Below are positions 27,997 through 36,937 of a stretch of DNA of 64,000 nt, in pieces. Position numbers and translations under genes: made by a program. Under the pieces are notes generated by a model. It saw only the letters and a list, made by a program, of their open reading frames with translations, was not told where the DNA came from and searched no databases. How positions within the stretch are numbered: position 1 is the first letter of the stretch; each line of letters starts with the position of its first letter. This stretch comes from Chitinophaga qingshengii (GTDB lineage: Bacteria; Bacteroidota; Bacteroidia; Chitinophagales; Chitinophagaceae), in the NCBI RefSeq assembly GCF_014529935.1, contig NZ_JACVFC010000001.1, positions 2,790,001 to 2,854,000 on the forward strand, given 5' to 3'.

Positions 27997-30102
27997 ATGA
28001 CCAACTTAAATCCTGCGAGCCCCGGGATGAAAGAAGCGGCGGTCTTTCATCCTACGGCAGCATTTAGGCTACAGATAGTAAAGGTGATTGGTTTTATATT
28101 GCTCTTTTTTCTGTTATATGTAATCGTATTGCTCACAACCGTAGCCCTGGGCGCAGCCCTTATCACTGCCGGCATTGCGCTGGTCGGCTATCATCCTAAT
28201 TTTTTTACATTCCTTACCGGCCCGGCCCTGGTGGTATTGGGCGGTTTGATGTTGTTTCTCCTGGTACGTTTTCTTTTTTATCATCGTCAGCCGGTAAATC
28301 CCTACCGTTCTTTAATAGATGCCGGGCAGCATCCGCGGTTATTTGATTTTATTTCCGGGCTTGTAAAAGAAACCAGTATCCGTTTTCCGGCGAAAGTATT
28401 TGTGGTACCGGAAGTCAATGTCTGTGTTTTTTACAATGCCAGCTTTTTCAACCTGTTATGGCCTGCCAGGATGAACCTGGAAATAGGGCTGGGGCTGGTG
28501 AATGTCGTCAATATCAGTGAATTTAAAATGGTGTTGGCTCAGGAGTTTGCCCATTTTTCGCGGCGCAGCATGAAATTAGGCAGCTATGTGTATACCCTGA
28601 ACAAGGTATTATATAACATGCTGTATGAAAACGACAGCTGGAACGACCTTGTTATACGCTGGAGCAGCAACGGTAGTTTACCTGGTTTTTTTGCCCATAT
28701 CACCTCTTTAATTGTCAACGGCATTCAGTTTTTACTGCGTAAACTTTACCGGCTCATACACCGGCAGTACCTGGAGTTAAGCCGGGAGATGGAGTTTCAG
28801 GCAGATGCCCTGGCGGTGTCGCTGGCCGGCACCGCCGCAGCAGTGAGCAGCGGGCGCCGGGTAGAAATGGGCACCTATTGCCTGGACCACTGTATGCACA
28901 AGCTGACAGAGTTGGAAACCGCCGGACGGCGGTTCCCGAATATTTACCAGACCCACCGTGCCGTGATAGCCTATTACGCGACACAGCACCATTTACAGAC
29001 AGATGCAGCAGGGCTGCCGGTTATCCCCGACAGTTATTTCCATACTTTCCTGAAAAGCCGTGTCCAGCTGCGGGAGCAGTGGACGGCTCACCCTACCCGT
29101 GAGGACCGGGAACAACGTTATCTCGCCGCCGGCATCCGTCGCGATGAGGCGACAGACAGTGCCTGGACATTATTCAATCATCCGGAGCAGTTACAGGAGC
29201 AAAGTACGCGACAGGTGTATGATATGATAGCGCCGGGATTCAGCGGAGAAGCCATTTCTCCCGCTGAATTTGTAGCAGCGCTCACCCAGCGGCATCGCCA
29301 GTATGAGTATCCCGCCGCTTTTCATGATTATTATGATAACCGGGCTTTTAGCATTGTTGAAGGAGAAGTACCTCCTCCTGCCGGTATTACCGATATGTCG
29401 CAGCTCTATCATCCGGACATCGTGTGGCGGATCAGGAGTTATTACCGGGACAAGCAGGATGTGGAAACCTTGCAGGCTATCGCCACCGGGCAGTTTCAGA
29501 CCCGTGTTTTTGAATTCGACGGGCAGCCGCAGAAAGCCGCCAACGCCAGGGAGCTGGGCCACCAGCTGGCTGCTCATGTAGCCGCAGAGCAACACTGGCT
29601 GCAACAGCACGATCAGCAGGCATATAGCTATCACTATCAGCGGGCTGCCGCCAAAGGAGCCGGGGCAGTACACCAGCTCACCAGCCAATACCAGCATATA
29701 CTGACGCACCAGGAATTTACCAACCGGCTGAACGACCAGGTAGTACGGGTTATTCATGGTATCAGCCAGGTTTTTAACGTGGGACATGACACCCTTGCCC
29801 TGCTGGGCCCCTGGATGGACGAGCTGCGGACCGAATGCTGGCGGTTTCGCCGGCTGCTGCACGAAGCCACCACCCTTCCCGGCTATGCCGGTCATCTTCC
29901 CGCAGGGCTATACGAAAAGATACAACGCTTTGCCGGGCAGGATTGTATTTTCATGCAGGACCAGGTACCTGATTACGTAGCGTTGCAGGAATTACATGAG
30001 ATTATTTCTTCCGTGATGGAACAATACAACAACAGCAATATTTTACTCCGGAAGGCTTTCCTGGAATTTCTGCTAACCCTGGAGCCCCGGGCACAGGTCT
30101 GA
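27997..30102 (+). CDS. Membrane M48-like protein with altered zinc motif
   Basis: 701 residues. Two membrane spans (about 28-63 and 70-96) precede a region resembling M48 peptidases of Bacteroidota: KMVLAQEFAHFSRRSMKLGSYVY and, later, LSREMEFQADALA. In active M48 enzymes the first motif is HExxH; here the first ligand is Gln182 (codon CAG), with Glu183 and His186 kept, and Glu266 standing for the third ligand. The C-terminal 350 residues are unlike classical HtpX/Ste24 and rich in Gln/His. It could be a pseudoprotease, or a subfamily using Gln. The context is neutral: dnaX follows by 78 bases. Confidence 0.82.
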   Translation: MTNLNPASPGMKEAAVFHPTAAFRLQIVKVIGFILLFFLLYVIVLLTTVALGAALITAGIALVGYHPNFFTFLTGPALVVLGGLMLFLLVRFLFYHRQPVNPYRSLIDAGQHPRLFDFISGLVKETSIRFPAKVFVVPEVNVCVFYNASFFNLLWPARMNLEIGLGLVNVVNISEFKMVLAQEFAHFSRRSMKLGSYVYTLNKVLYNMLYENDSWNDLVIRWSSNGSLPGFFAHITSLIVNGIQFLLRKLYRLIHRQYLELSREMEFQADALAVSLAGTAAAVSSGRRVEMGTYCLDHCMHKLTELETAGRRFPNIYQTHRAVIAYYATQHHLQTDAAGLPVIPDSYFHTFLKSRVQLREQWTAHPTREDREQRYLAAGIRRDEATDSAWTLFNHPEQLQEQSTRQVYDMIAPGFSGEAISPAEFVAALTQRHRQYEYPAAFHDYYDNRAFSIVEGEVPPPAGITDMSQLYHPDIVWRIRSYYRDKQDVETLQAIATGQFQTRVFEFDGQPQKAANARELGHQLAAHVAAEQHWLQQHDQQAYSYHYQRAAAKGAGAVHQLTSQYQHILTHQEFTNRLNDQVVRVIHGISQVFNVGHDTLALLGPWMDELRTECWRFRRLLHEATTLPGYAGHLPAGLYEKIQRFAGQDCIFMQDQVPDYVALQELHEIISSVMEQYNNSNILLRKAFLEFLLTLEPRAQV

Positions 30103-30180
30103 AAGCCGCCCTGGTGGCTACCATTTTTCTCTTACTGAATTTGTGCGTATTTTCGACGCTCGCGAAAGCGTTGCAGTCAT

Positions 30181-32199
30181 ATGGAGAATTTTATCGTTTC
30201 AGCCCGTAAATACCGTCCACAGAACTTTTCAACAGTTGTAGGACAAGCACATATTACCACCACGCTCAAGAATGCTATTCGCAACAATCAGCTGGCGCAT
30301 GCTTTTCTTTTCTGCGGACCACGCGGAGTAGGGAAGACTACCTGTGCCCGTATCCTGGCTAAAACCATTAACTGCGAAAACCTGCAGCCCGATGGAGAAG
30401 CCTGTAATGAGTGTCATTCCTGTAAATCCTTTAATGAAGGCAGTTCTTTCAACATTCATGAGCTGGATGCCGCGTCCAACAACTCGGTAGACGATATCCG
30501 GACGCTGGTAGAGCAAGTACGTTTTTCGCCACAGGCCGGTAAATACAAGATCTATATCATAGATGAGGTGCACATGCTGAGTTCCTCCGCCTTCAACGCG
30601 TTTCTGAAAACGCTGGAAGAGCCGCCTTCCTATGCGATCTTTATCCTGGCCACTACAGAGAAACATAAAATATTACCGACCATCCTGAGCCGGTGTCAGA
30701 TATTTGACTTCAAACGCATTACCATACAGGATACCGTAGATCACCTGAAAGAGATCTGTGAGAAAGAGCATATCCAGGCAGACGGCGACGCCCTGCACCT
30801 GGTAGCCCAGAAAACGGATGGCTGTATGCGTGATTCGTTGAGTACCCTGGACAAAATTGTGAGTTTTACCAGCGGGCATCTGACCTACCAGAATACCCTC
30901 GAGCACCTGAACATCCTGGATTACGATTATTTTTTCCGGATTATGGACACGGTATTACAGCAGGATGTAGCCAATGCGCTGTTGATATTTGATGAAATTT
31001 TACAGAAAGGGTTTGAAGGAGACAACTTCCTGAACGGCTGGGCCGAATTCCTGCGCAACCTGTTGCTTAGTAAAGAGGAGAAAGCATTTCACCTGGTAGA
31101 AGTGTCCGGCAACCTGAAAGACCGTTATAAACAGTTATCCGGCAAAATCAGTCCGGCTTACCTGATCACCGCCCTGCATTTGCTCAACGATACCGAGATC
31201 AACTACCGGTTGGCCCGTAACAAGCGTTTGCATGTGGAAATGGCCCTCATCAAGCTTTGTTATCTGCAGCAGGCCGTTAGCCTGGTGAGCGATGACAATA
31301 ACGGGGAGGTTTCAAAAAAAAAATTAGTAGCTGACGGTACGCCGCCACAGCGTTTAAGAGCGCCGGGCGCACAACCCGCAGTCGCCAAACCTGCTACCAG
31401 TGCGAGTATTGCGGCACAATCGCCCGAAACAGCCCGGCTAACCGTAGATAGCACGCCTGCAGCAGCAGCTACCGGAGGCCACCAGGTAGCGGAGCCTGTT
31501 ACCGCATATAATACGGGGAACGGCGCCAGTCAGGCTACCGGTACACCAGCAGCGACTGTTAATTCGGGCACCACTGGCCAGCCAGCGGCCCGCAGCACTG
31601 CGGGTACGCCCACTGCTCCGGCAGTTGGGCAACAAAGCCAGGCCCAGCCTGCCACCGCAACCGCCGCTCAGAGCCAGCCTGCTGCTACAGCGCCTGTAGG
31701 GACTGCTGCCGCCGGAGCTACCCGCACCGCCGCACCAGCAGCCGGCAAGCTGACAGGACTGGCCGCCATGAAAGAAGCGCTGGCCGCCAAACAGCAGACC
31801 ACTGCGCAAGTACAGAGCATTCCTTTGACAGCCGGCGCCCTGGAGGTTCATTGGGAGGAGTTTATAGACCGGTTCCGGCAGGCCAATAAGATGACGGTAG
31901 TGAGTAACCTGCAACTGGCCGTGTTGAAGTTGCTGGGCGCCAATGAAATTGGCATTGTGAGCCGTAACATTGTGCAACAGCGGTTTATGGAAGAGGAGAA
32001 AATGGCCATTTCAGAGTTTTTCAAGCAAAAATTCAACAATTCCACCCTTATCCTTACGCTTCAGCTCGATGAAAGTCAGCAGACACAGGACCTGGGGCCC
32101 GCACCGCTTTCCAGCAGGGAGCAATTCCAGCATATGGCCGAACAGTATCCGCTGGTTAAGGAGTTAAAAGACCGGTTGAATATGGAGCTGGATTTTTAG
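30181..32199 (+). CDS. dnaX: DNA polymerase III gamma/tau subunit
   Basis: ATPase subunit of the clamp loader, 672 residues. Walker A is GPRGVGKTT (46-54), followed by the zinc Cys cluster (CxxxxxxxxxCxxCxxC, CNECHSC), Walker B with YIIDEVHMLS and the LEEPP box. Clamp-loader domains I-III end near 365. Then comes an Ala/Thr/Pro/Gln linker (about 390-535) and a tau-like C-terminal domain (about 550-672). A run of ten A at 31314-31323 lies exactly at the boundary; both alternative frames stop within about four codons, so a short gamma form is plausible. The full-length product is tau. Confidence 0.96.
   Translation: MENFIVSARKYRPQNFSTVVGQAHITTTLKNAIRNNQLAHAFLFCGPRGVGKTTCARILAKTINCENLQPDGEACNECHSCKSFNEGSSFNIHELDAASNNSVDDIRTLVEQVRFSPQAGKYKIYIIDEVHMLSSSAFNAFLKTLEEPPSYAIFILATTEKHKILPTILSRCQIFDFKRITIQDTVDHLKEICEKEHIQADGDALHLVAQKTDGCMRDSLSTLDKIVSFTSGHLTYQNTLEHLNILDYDYFFRIMDTVLQQDVANALLIFDEILQKGFEGDNFLNGWAEFLRNLLLSKEEKAFHLVEVSGNLKDRYKQLSGKISPAYLITALHLLNDTEINYRLARNKRLHVEMALIKLCYLQQAVSLVSDDNNGEVSKKKLVADGTPPQRLRAPGAQPAVAKPATSASIAAQSPETARLTVDSTPAAAATGGHQVAEPVTAYNTGNGASQATGTPAATVNSGTTGQPAARSTAGTPTAPAVGQQSQAQPATATAAQSQPAATAPVGTAAAGATRTAAPAAGKLTGLAAMKEALAAKQQTTAQVQSIPLTAGALEVHWEEFIDRFRQANKMTVVSNLQLAVLKLLGANEIGIVSRNIVQQRFMEEEKMAISEFFKQKFNNSTLILTLQLDESQQTQDLGPAPLSSREQFQHMAEQYPLVKELKDRLNMELDF
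31314..31334 (+). promoter_or_regulatory. Slippery A10 run with stops in both shifted frames
   Basis: Codons TCA AAA AAA AAA TTA (378-382) give Ser-Lys-Lys-Lys-Leu. Loss of one A brings TAG into frame at once; gain of one A gives Ile-Ser-Ser then TGA at 31332-31334. This parallels the dnaX slippage site of Thermus thermophilus (known). Use here is inferred. Confidence 0.55.
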
Positions 32200-32262
32200 A
32201 TTGATTTCACTTATTATATATTAACGATCATTAGACATTTTTAAACCGTTTGGCATTCCTTC

Positions 32263-32294
32263 TTTGCGTTTTTGCGCAAAAACATGTAGGTTTG
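32263..32294 (+). promoter_or_regulatory. Promoter of the E2 gene
   Basis: TTTG at 32263-32266, a 20-base spacer and TAGGTTTG at 32287-32294. Both elements match exactly. A start near 32301 gives a leader of about 15 bases. Confidence 0.75.
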
Positions 32295-32316
32295 AGCAAA
32301 ATTTTTAATAAACACT

Positions 32317-33951
32317 ATGGCAGAAGTTATCAGAATGCCCCTCCTGAGTGATACGATGACGGAAGGGGTGATTGCGGAATGGCATAAAAAGGTGGGCGAT
32401 CAAGTAAAAGCAGACGATATTATTGCTGAAGTGGAGACGGACAAGGCGACCATGGAAGTAATGGGTTACGTAGAGGGAACCTTACTGTACGTTGGTGTGG
32501 AAAAAGGAAAAGCAGCGAAGGTAAATGAAATTATAGCCATTGTGGGTAAACCGGGCGAAGATTACAAACCTTTGCTGGAAGGTAATTCCGGCGCTACAGC
32601 TGCAGCACCAGCCCAATCGGCCGCTGCACCGGCACCACAAGCTGCACCGGCAACTGCCGCGCCTGCCGCTGATGATGCTGCATTAAAAGAAGCACTAAAA
32701 AACGCGACTGTTATCCGTATGCCGCTGTTGAGCGATACGATGACAGAAGGAAAAATAATTGCCTGGAATAAAAAAGTAGGCGACGTAGTAAAAAGCGACG
32801 ATGTACTGGCAGAAGTAGAAACCGACAAAGCAACCATGGAAGTGGTGGGTTATGCGGACGGAACACTGCTGTATGTTGGCGTGAAAGAAGGAGATGCTGC
32901 CAAAGTAAACGGTATCATTGCCATCGTAGGTAAACCGGGTACCAATGTAGATGTGATCCTGGCTGCCGAAAACGCACCTGCCGCCCAGGCTGCTCCTGCA
33001 ATGGCTGCGGCTCCTGCTGCTACCAGCGCTGCTGCTTCCGGTGAAGCGCCGGCTACCACCACTACCAGTGCCGATGGCCGTGTGAAAGCCTCTCCGCTGG
33101 CCCGCAAACTGGCTGCTGAAAAAGGTATCGATATCAACCAGGTTGCCGGTTCCGGTGACAATGGCCGTATCGTTAAAAAAGATGTGGACAACTTCGTACC
33201 GGCTGCTGCTCCTGCTGCTAAAGCCAGCGCTGCTGCTCCATCTGCACCTGCCTTTGTACCTGCCGGTCAGGAAGGTTTCACTGACACGCCGCTCTCTCAG
33301 ATGCGTAAAGTGATCGCCAAACGCCTGAGCGAAAGTAAATTTACCGCACCTCACTTCTACCTGAAGATTGATGTGAATATGGATAAAGCCATGGATGCCC
33401 GTAAAGCTATCAACGAGGTATCTCCGGTGAAAATCTCCTTCAATGACATGGTGATCAAGGCCTGTGCCCTGTCACTGCGCCAGCATCCGGATGTAAACGC
33501 CAGCTGGATGGGAGACTTTATCCGTCATAACCAACATGTACATATCGGTTCCGCCGTAGCTATCGAAGACGGTCTGATTGTACCGGTCATCCGTTTTGCA
33601 GACCAGAAAACACTGAGCCAGATTGCCGGTGAAGCCAAAGGTTTGTATGACAAAGCCAAAAACAAAAAACTGCAACCACAGGATTTCAGTGGTAATACCT
33701 TCACTGTTTCCAACCTGGGTATGCTGGGCATCGACGAGTTCACCGCTATTATCAATCCGCCGGATTCCGCTATCCTCGCAGTAGGTGGCATCAAAGAAAC
33801 CGCGATCGTTGAAAAAGGCCAGGTGAAAATCGCCAATATCATGAAACTGACCCTGAGCTGTGACCACAGAAGCGTGGATGGAGCTGTAGGCGCCCGTTTC
33901 CTGGCTACCCTGAAAGGCTACCTGGAAAACCCGGTAACCATGCTGGTGTAA
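32317..33951 (+). CDS. pdhC: Pyruvate dehydrogenase E2 (dihydrolipoamide acetyltransferase)
   Basis: E2 core of the pyruvate dehydrogenase complex, moving acetyl groups from E1 to CoA. It is 544 residues: two lipoyl domains (about 1-78 and 130-206) with lipoylated Lys43 and Lys171, each in EVETDKATMEV; Ala/Pro-rich hinges; the E3/E1-binding domain (about 255-292, KASPLARKLAAEKGID); and the catalytic domain (about 315-544) ending with DHRSVDGAVGARFL, where the His and Asp are catalytic. The two lipoyl domains fit pyruvate rather than 2-oxoglutarate. No E1 or E3 gene is adjacent. Own promoter and terminator. Confidence 0.95.
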   Translation: MAEVIRMPLLSDTMTEGVIAEWHKKVGDQVKADDIIAEVETDKATMEVMGYVEGTLLYVGVEKGKAAKVNEIIAIVGKPGEDYKPLLEGNSGATAAAPAQSAAAPAPQAAPATAAPAADDAALKEALKNATVIRMPLLSDTMTEGKIIAWNKKVGDVVKSDDVLAEVETDKATMEVVGYADGTLLYVGVKEGDAAKVNGIIAIVGKPGTNVDVILAAENAPAAQAAPAMAAAPAATSAAASGEAPATTTTSADGRVKASPLARKLAAEKGIDINQVAGSGDNGRIVKKDVDNFVPAAAPAAKASAAAPSAPAFVPAGQEGFTDTPLSQMRKVIAKRLSESKFTAPHFYLKIDVNMDKAMDARKAINEVSPVKISFNDMVIKACALSLRQHPDVNASWMGDFIRHNQHVHIGSAVAIEDGLIVPVIRFADQKTLSQIAGEAKGLYDKAKNKKLQPQDFSGNTFTVSNLGMLGIDEFTAIINPPDSAILAVGGIKETAIVEKGQVKIANIMKLTLSCDHRSVDGAVGARFLATLKGYLENPVTMLV

Positions 33952-33972
33952 CATCTGATACAAGATATATAG

Positions 33973-34003
33973 AAAAGGGCCGCCCGAAAGGGTCGGCCCT
34001 TTT
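33973..34003 (+). terminator. Intrinsic terminator of the E2 gene
   Basis: A 10-bp stem AAAAGGGCCG/CGGCCCTTTT with an inner CCC-GAAA-GGG helix, running into a T-tract. Confidence 0.9.
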
Positions 34004-34099
34004 TGTTTTTGGATGGTGGTGTCCTATGCCGCCACGGGAGATGAGGAGGGCGATTACGTGTCCCCACGCAATGACCTGCCTTAATTTTCTTTCATAAAC

Positions 34100-34131
34100 T
34101 TTTGAAAGTTCAAAAACTTGGTGTATTTTTG
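34100..34131 (+). promoter_or_regulatory. GbsR/MarR promoter with overlapping palindromic operator
   Basis: TTTG (34101-34104), a 19-base spacer and TATTTTTG (34124-34131) form a full promoter. A palindrome TTTTGAA-AG-TTCAAAA (34100-34115) covers the -33 element and part of the spacer, where a repressor would block RNA polymerase. The downstream gene is a MarR-like regulator, so autoregulation is likely (inference). Confidence 0.65.
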
Positions 34132-34153
34132 AGTTTAACAAATCAGTACCTAC

Positions 34154-34660
34154 ATGAACTTAGTGGATGCAAAAGCGCAGTTTATTCAAACCTGGGGGTC
34201 TTTAGGAGCACAATGGGGCATTAACCGCACCATGGCTCAGATCCATGCGTTGTTGCTGGTGATGCCTGACCCGTTGAGCGCAGACGATATTATGGCTGAG
34301 TTGAATATCTCCCGGGGTAATACCAATATGAACGTACGGGAGCTGATCAACTGGGGCCTGGTAGAACGGGTACTTATTCCGGGTGAGCGGAAAGAATTTT
34401 TCATTGCAGAAAAAGACATCTGGAAAGTAGCGACCTATATAGCCCGCGAACGTAAGAAACGGGAGCTGGACCCCATTATGAAAGTGCTGTTACAGCTGCA
34501 GCAGGCCGAAGGTGATCCCAAAGACAGGGAGCTGAAAGCCTTTAAAGACTCTATTGCCAACATCAATAAGTTTGCCCAGCAAACTGATAGAACGATCAGC
34601 GCCTTCATTAAATCGGAGGAAAACTGGTTTTACAGCAGCCTGCTTAAGCTGATTAAGTAG
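34154..34660 (+). CDS. GbsR/MarR-family transcriptional regulator
   Basis: 168-residue DNA-binding protein. A winged helix (about 20-95) contains INRTMAQIHALLLVMPDPLSADDIMAELNISRGNTNMNVREL and ends GERKEFFIAEKDIW; a helical C-terminal dimerisation region follows. It resembles GbsR-type regulators. It heads a likely unit with an SDR-like epimerase (65-base gap) and a CoA-binding protein (18-base gap), so these may be its targets. The ligand is unknown. Confidence 0.88.
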   Translation: MNLVDAKAQFIQTWGSLGAQWGINRTMAQIHALLLVMPDPLSADDIMAELNISRGNTNMNVRELINWGLVERVLIPGERKEFFIAEKDIWKVATYIARERKKRELDPIMKVLLQLQQAEGDPKDRELKAFKDSIANINKFAQQTDRTISAFIKSEENWFYSSLLKLIK

Positions 34661-34725
34661 GCTAAATTTTTTTGTGCATACATTTCAATATTTACTGAAA
34701 GTTCTGAACAATAAAAATAAAAAAC

Positions 34726-35673
34726 ATGAAAAACAAGCGCATCATTATTGCCGGGGGAACAGGATTTATCGGGCATGGCCTTGTGGAATATTTTGGCGCA
34801 GACAATGACATTGTGATACTGACCCGCAGGCAGCAACCAGCGAAGGGACGGGTACAATACATCGTCTGGGACGGCCGTACCCGCGGCAATTGGACAACCG
34901 CCCTGGAAGGAGCTGACTTACTCATTAATCTGACTGGTAAAAGTGTGAACTGCCGGTATAACGAGCAGAATAAGCAGGAGATATTTGACAGCCGCACCGA
35001 CGCGACCCGTATCCTGGGCGCGGTGGTACAAACCCTGGAAAAACCGCCACGGCTCTGGATTAACGCCGCCAGCGCCACCATCTACCGGCATGCAGAAGAC
35101 CGTCCCATGGACGAATTCAACGGGGAGATGGTCAATGATTTTTCCGTACAGGTTTGCAAACGCTGGGAAGCCACTTTCAACGAAATAACGCTGCCGCATA
35201 CACGTAAAGCCATTCTTCGTATAGGCGTTACCTTGGGATGGCAGCCGGGCGGCGTGATGCATCCCTACCTGAACCTCGTGAAATTCGGGTTGGGCGGGCA
35301 GCAGGGCAATGGCCGGCAGATGTTTACCTGGGTGCACATCAGCGACGTATGCAGCATGATGGCCTGGTTATATGAACAGGAAAACGCCAGCGGCGTTTAT
35401 AACTGCACCTCCCCTCATCCCGTACCCAATAAAACATTTATGCGGCAGTTGCGTAAAACAGCGGGGCACGTGTTTGGTTTACCGGCGCCCGCCCCGTTGC
35501 TGAGCATTGGCGCTGCACTGATAGGCACTGAAACGGAGTTACTGCTGAAAAGCAGGTGGGTATTGCCCACCCGCGCGCTGCAGGAAGGCTTTGTATTTCA
35601 ATATCCTACATTGGAAACAGCCTTCCCCGACATCCTGGCGCATATGCCCCGAAGCGCTTACCACTTGTTCTGA
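34726..35673 (+). CDS. TIGR01777-family NAD-dependent epimerase-like protein
   Basis: 315 residues. An SDR Rossmann fold with IIIAGGTGFIGHGLVEYF at the N-terminus, ADLLINLTGKSVNCRY and WINAASATIYR, and a C-terminal DUF1731-like region (PTRALQEGFVFQYPTLETAF). Related to E. coli YfcH. The substrate is unknown. It follows the GbsR/MarR regulator gene and precedes a small CoA-binding protein gene on the same strand. Confidence 0.9.
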   Translation: MKNKRIIIAGGTGFIGHGLVEYFGADNDIVILTRRQQPAKGRVQYIVWDGRTRGNWTTALEGADLLINLTGKSVNCRYNEQNKQEIFDSRTDATRILGAVVQTLEKPPRLWINAASATIYRHAEDRPMDEFNGEMVNDFSVQVCKRWEATFNEITLPHTRKAILRIGVTLGWQPGGVMHPYLNLVKFGLGGQQGNGRQMFTWVHISDVCSMMAWLYEQENASGVYNCTSPHPVPNKTFMRQLRKTAGHVFGLPAPAPLLSIGAALIGTETELLLKSRWVLPTRALQEGFVFQYPTLETAFPDILAHMPRSAYHLF

Positions 35674-35691
35674 AATTCGTATCTTAGGTAG

Positions 35692-36069
35692 ATGGAAACC
35701 AACAACGATAAGAAACTGACCGTAGTCCTGGGGGCGTCGCCTAATCCGGAGCGATATAGCTTCCTGGCCGTGAACAAATTGACTGCCCACGGGCATCCGG
35801 TGGTAGCAATCGGGAAGAGAGCTGCCACTATCGGAGCCATACCGGTTATTACAGAACACCCGCCACTGGAACATGTAGACACCGTGACATTGTACATGAA
35901 CCCAATATTACAACGGGAGTATTATGACTATATACTGCAACTCAAGCCCCGGCGTATTGTTTTTAATCCGGGTACGGAGAATCCGGAGCTGGCGAACCTG
36001 GCGCGGGAAAACAATATCCTGCCGCAGGAAGCCTGCACCCTTGTGTTATTGAGCACCGGGCAGTATTAA
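35692..36069 (+). CDS. CoA-binding domain protein (YccU-like)
   Basis: 125-residue single-domain protein with a Rossmann-like CoA-binding fold: LTVVLGASPNPERYSFLAVNKL at the N-terminus, VDTVTLYMNP and RIVFNPGTENPEL. Members resemble the CoA-binding domain of succinyl-CoA synthetase; the role is unknown. It starts 18 bases after the epimerase gene, probably the same transcript, which ends at a hairpin 33 bases past the stop. Confidence 0.88.
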   Translation: METNNDKKLTVVLGASPNPERYSFLAVNKLTAHGHPVVAIGKRAATIGAIPVITEHPPLEHVDTVTLYMNPILQREYYDYILQLKPRRIVFNPGTENPELANLARENNILPQEACTLVLLSTGQY

Positions 36070-36102
36070 TCAGACAATACACATCTCCCTAAAAAATTTT
36101 AT

Positions 36103-36135
36103 GAGAAGCTGTTAGCTTTTAACTGGCAGCTTTTC
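36103..36135 (+). terminator. Probable intrinsic terminator
   Basis: A 9-bp stem GAGAAGCTG/CAGCTTTTC (one G-T pair) with an inner GTTA/TAAC helix, ending in a short T-run. Confidence 0.6.
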
Positions 36136-36279
36136 GTATATTCGATAAATATATATTAGCCGTTTAACCCCCAATGGACTGATTCCATCTTGTTGACCCA
36201 AATAGCTTGGCATTACTTCATTTCGGCTGGCAATATCCAATCTGACGCAGTTGCATTTTCACCCTTTAATATACATTTT

Positions 36280-36753
36280 ATGCAATGGAGAAGATTTAAT
36301 GGAGAGGTTATCCACCTTCCGATCAAGGAAGAAGTACGGCAGGCCATTATCCGGGAAAGCGCCCGGGGCTATCGCCTGAAAGTGTGCATAGGCACTGATT
36401 CCCAGGTAAAAGGACTGGATACAGAATTTGCTACAGTGATCGTATTCCTCCGGGAAGGTCATGGCGGATTTATGTTTATCCACAATGAAAAAACCAAGGA
36501 CTGCTATTCCATCAAGGAACGTATGCTGGTGGAAGTGGCCAAAAGTATTGAGATCGCGTATGAGTTGTGCGACCTGTTTACGGAATATGATGTAGACATG
36601 GAAGTACACGCAGACATCAATACCAATCCGCAGTTTAAAAGTAACCTGGCACTGCGGGAAGCCATGGGCTATATCCTTGGTATGGGCTTCGCTTTTAAAG
36701 CCAAGCCGGAGGCCTTCGCCAGCAGTAGCTGCGCCAATAAAATCGTTAATTAA
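36280..36753 (+). CDS. YkuK-like RNase H-fold protein (DUF458)
   Basis: 157 residues, starting at MQWRRFNGEVIHLP; an upstream in-frame reading would add 30 residues that look non-coding. RNase H-like features are VCIGTDSQVKG (Asp), ERMLVEVAKSIEIA, MEVHADINTN (Asp) and LREAMGYILGMGFAFKAKPEA. It is related to Bacillus YkuK, of unknown function. It stands alone between a terminator and a convergent engB gene. Confidence 0.88.
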   Translation: MQWRRFNGEVIHLPIKEEVRQAIIRESARGYRLKVCIGTDSQVKGLDTEFATVIVFLREGHGGFMFIHNEKTKDCYSIKERMLVEVAKSIEIAYELCDLFTEYDVDMEVHADINTNPQFKSNLALREAMGYILGMGFAFKAKPEAFASSSCANKIVN

Positions 36754-36883
36754 GCAAGGCCTGTACCTGTAAGTAAGTTTGTACCTTCCTCAGATTTTTG
36801 ACGTGTATTGCACGTCGGGTGATTTTCTCCCCCTAATCCGCCCGTTTTTCTCCCTTGTTTATCATCCTTCAGCGCATAAAAAA

Positions 36884-36913
36884 AGCCTAACGTTATGGCA
36901 TAAACGTCAGGCT
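36884..36913 (-). terminator. Terminator of engB
   Basis: An 11-base stem (AGCCTAACGTT/AACGTCAGGCT, one mismatch). On the minus strand it is followed by a T-run (complement of ATAAAAAAA), 24 bases past the engB stop. Confidence 0.75.
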
Positions 36914-36937
36914 GGGATACTGTATTTATTTTTTTGA

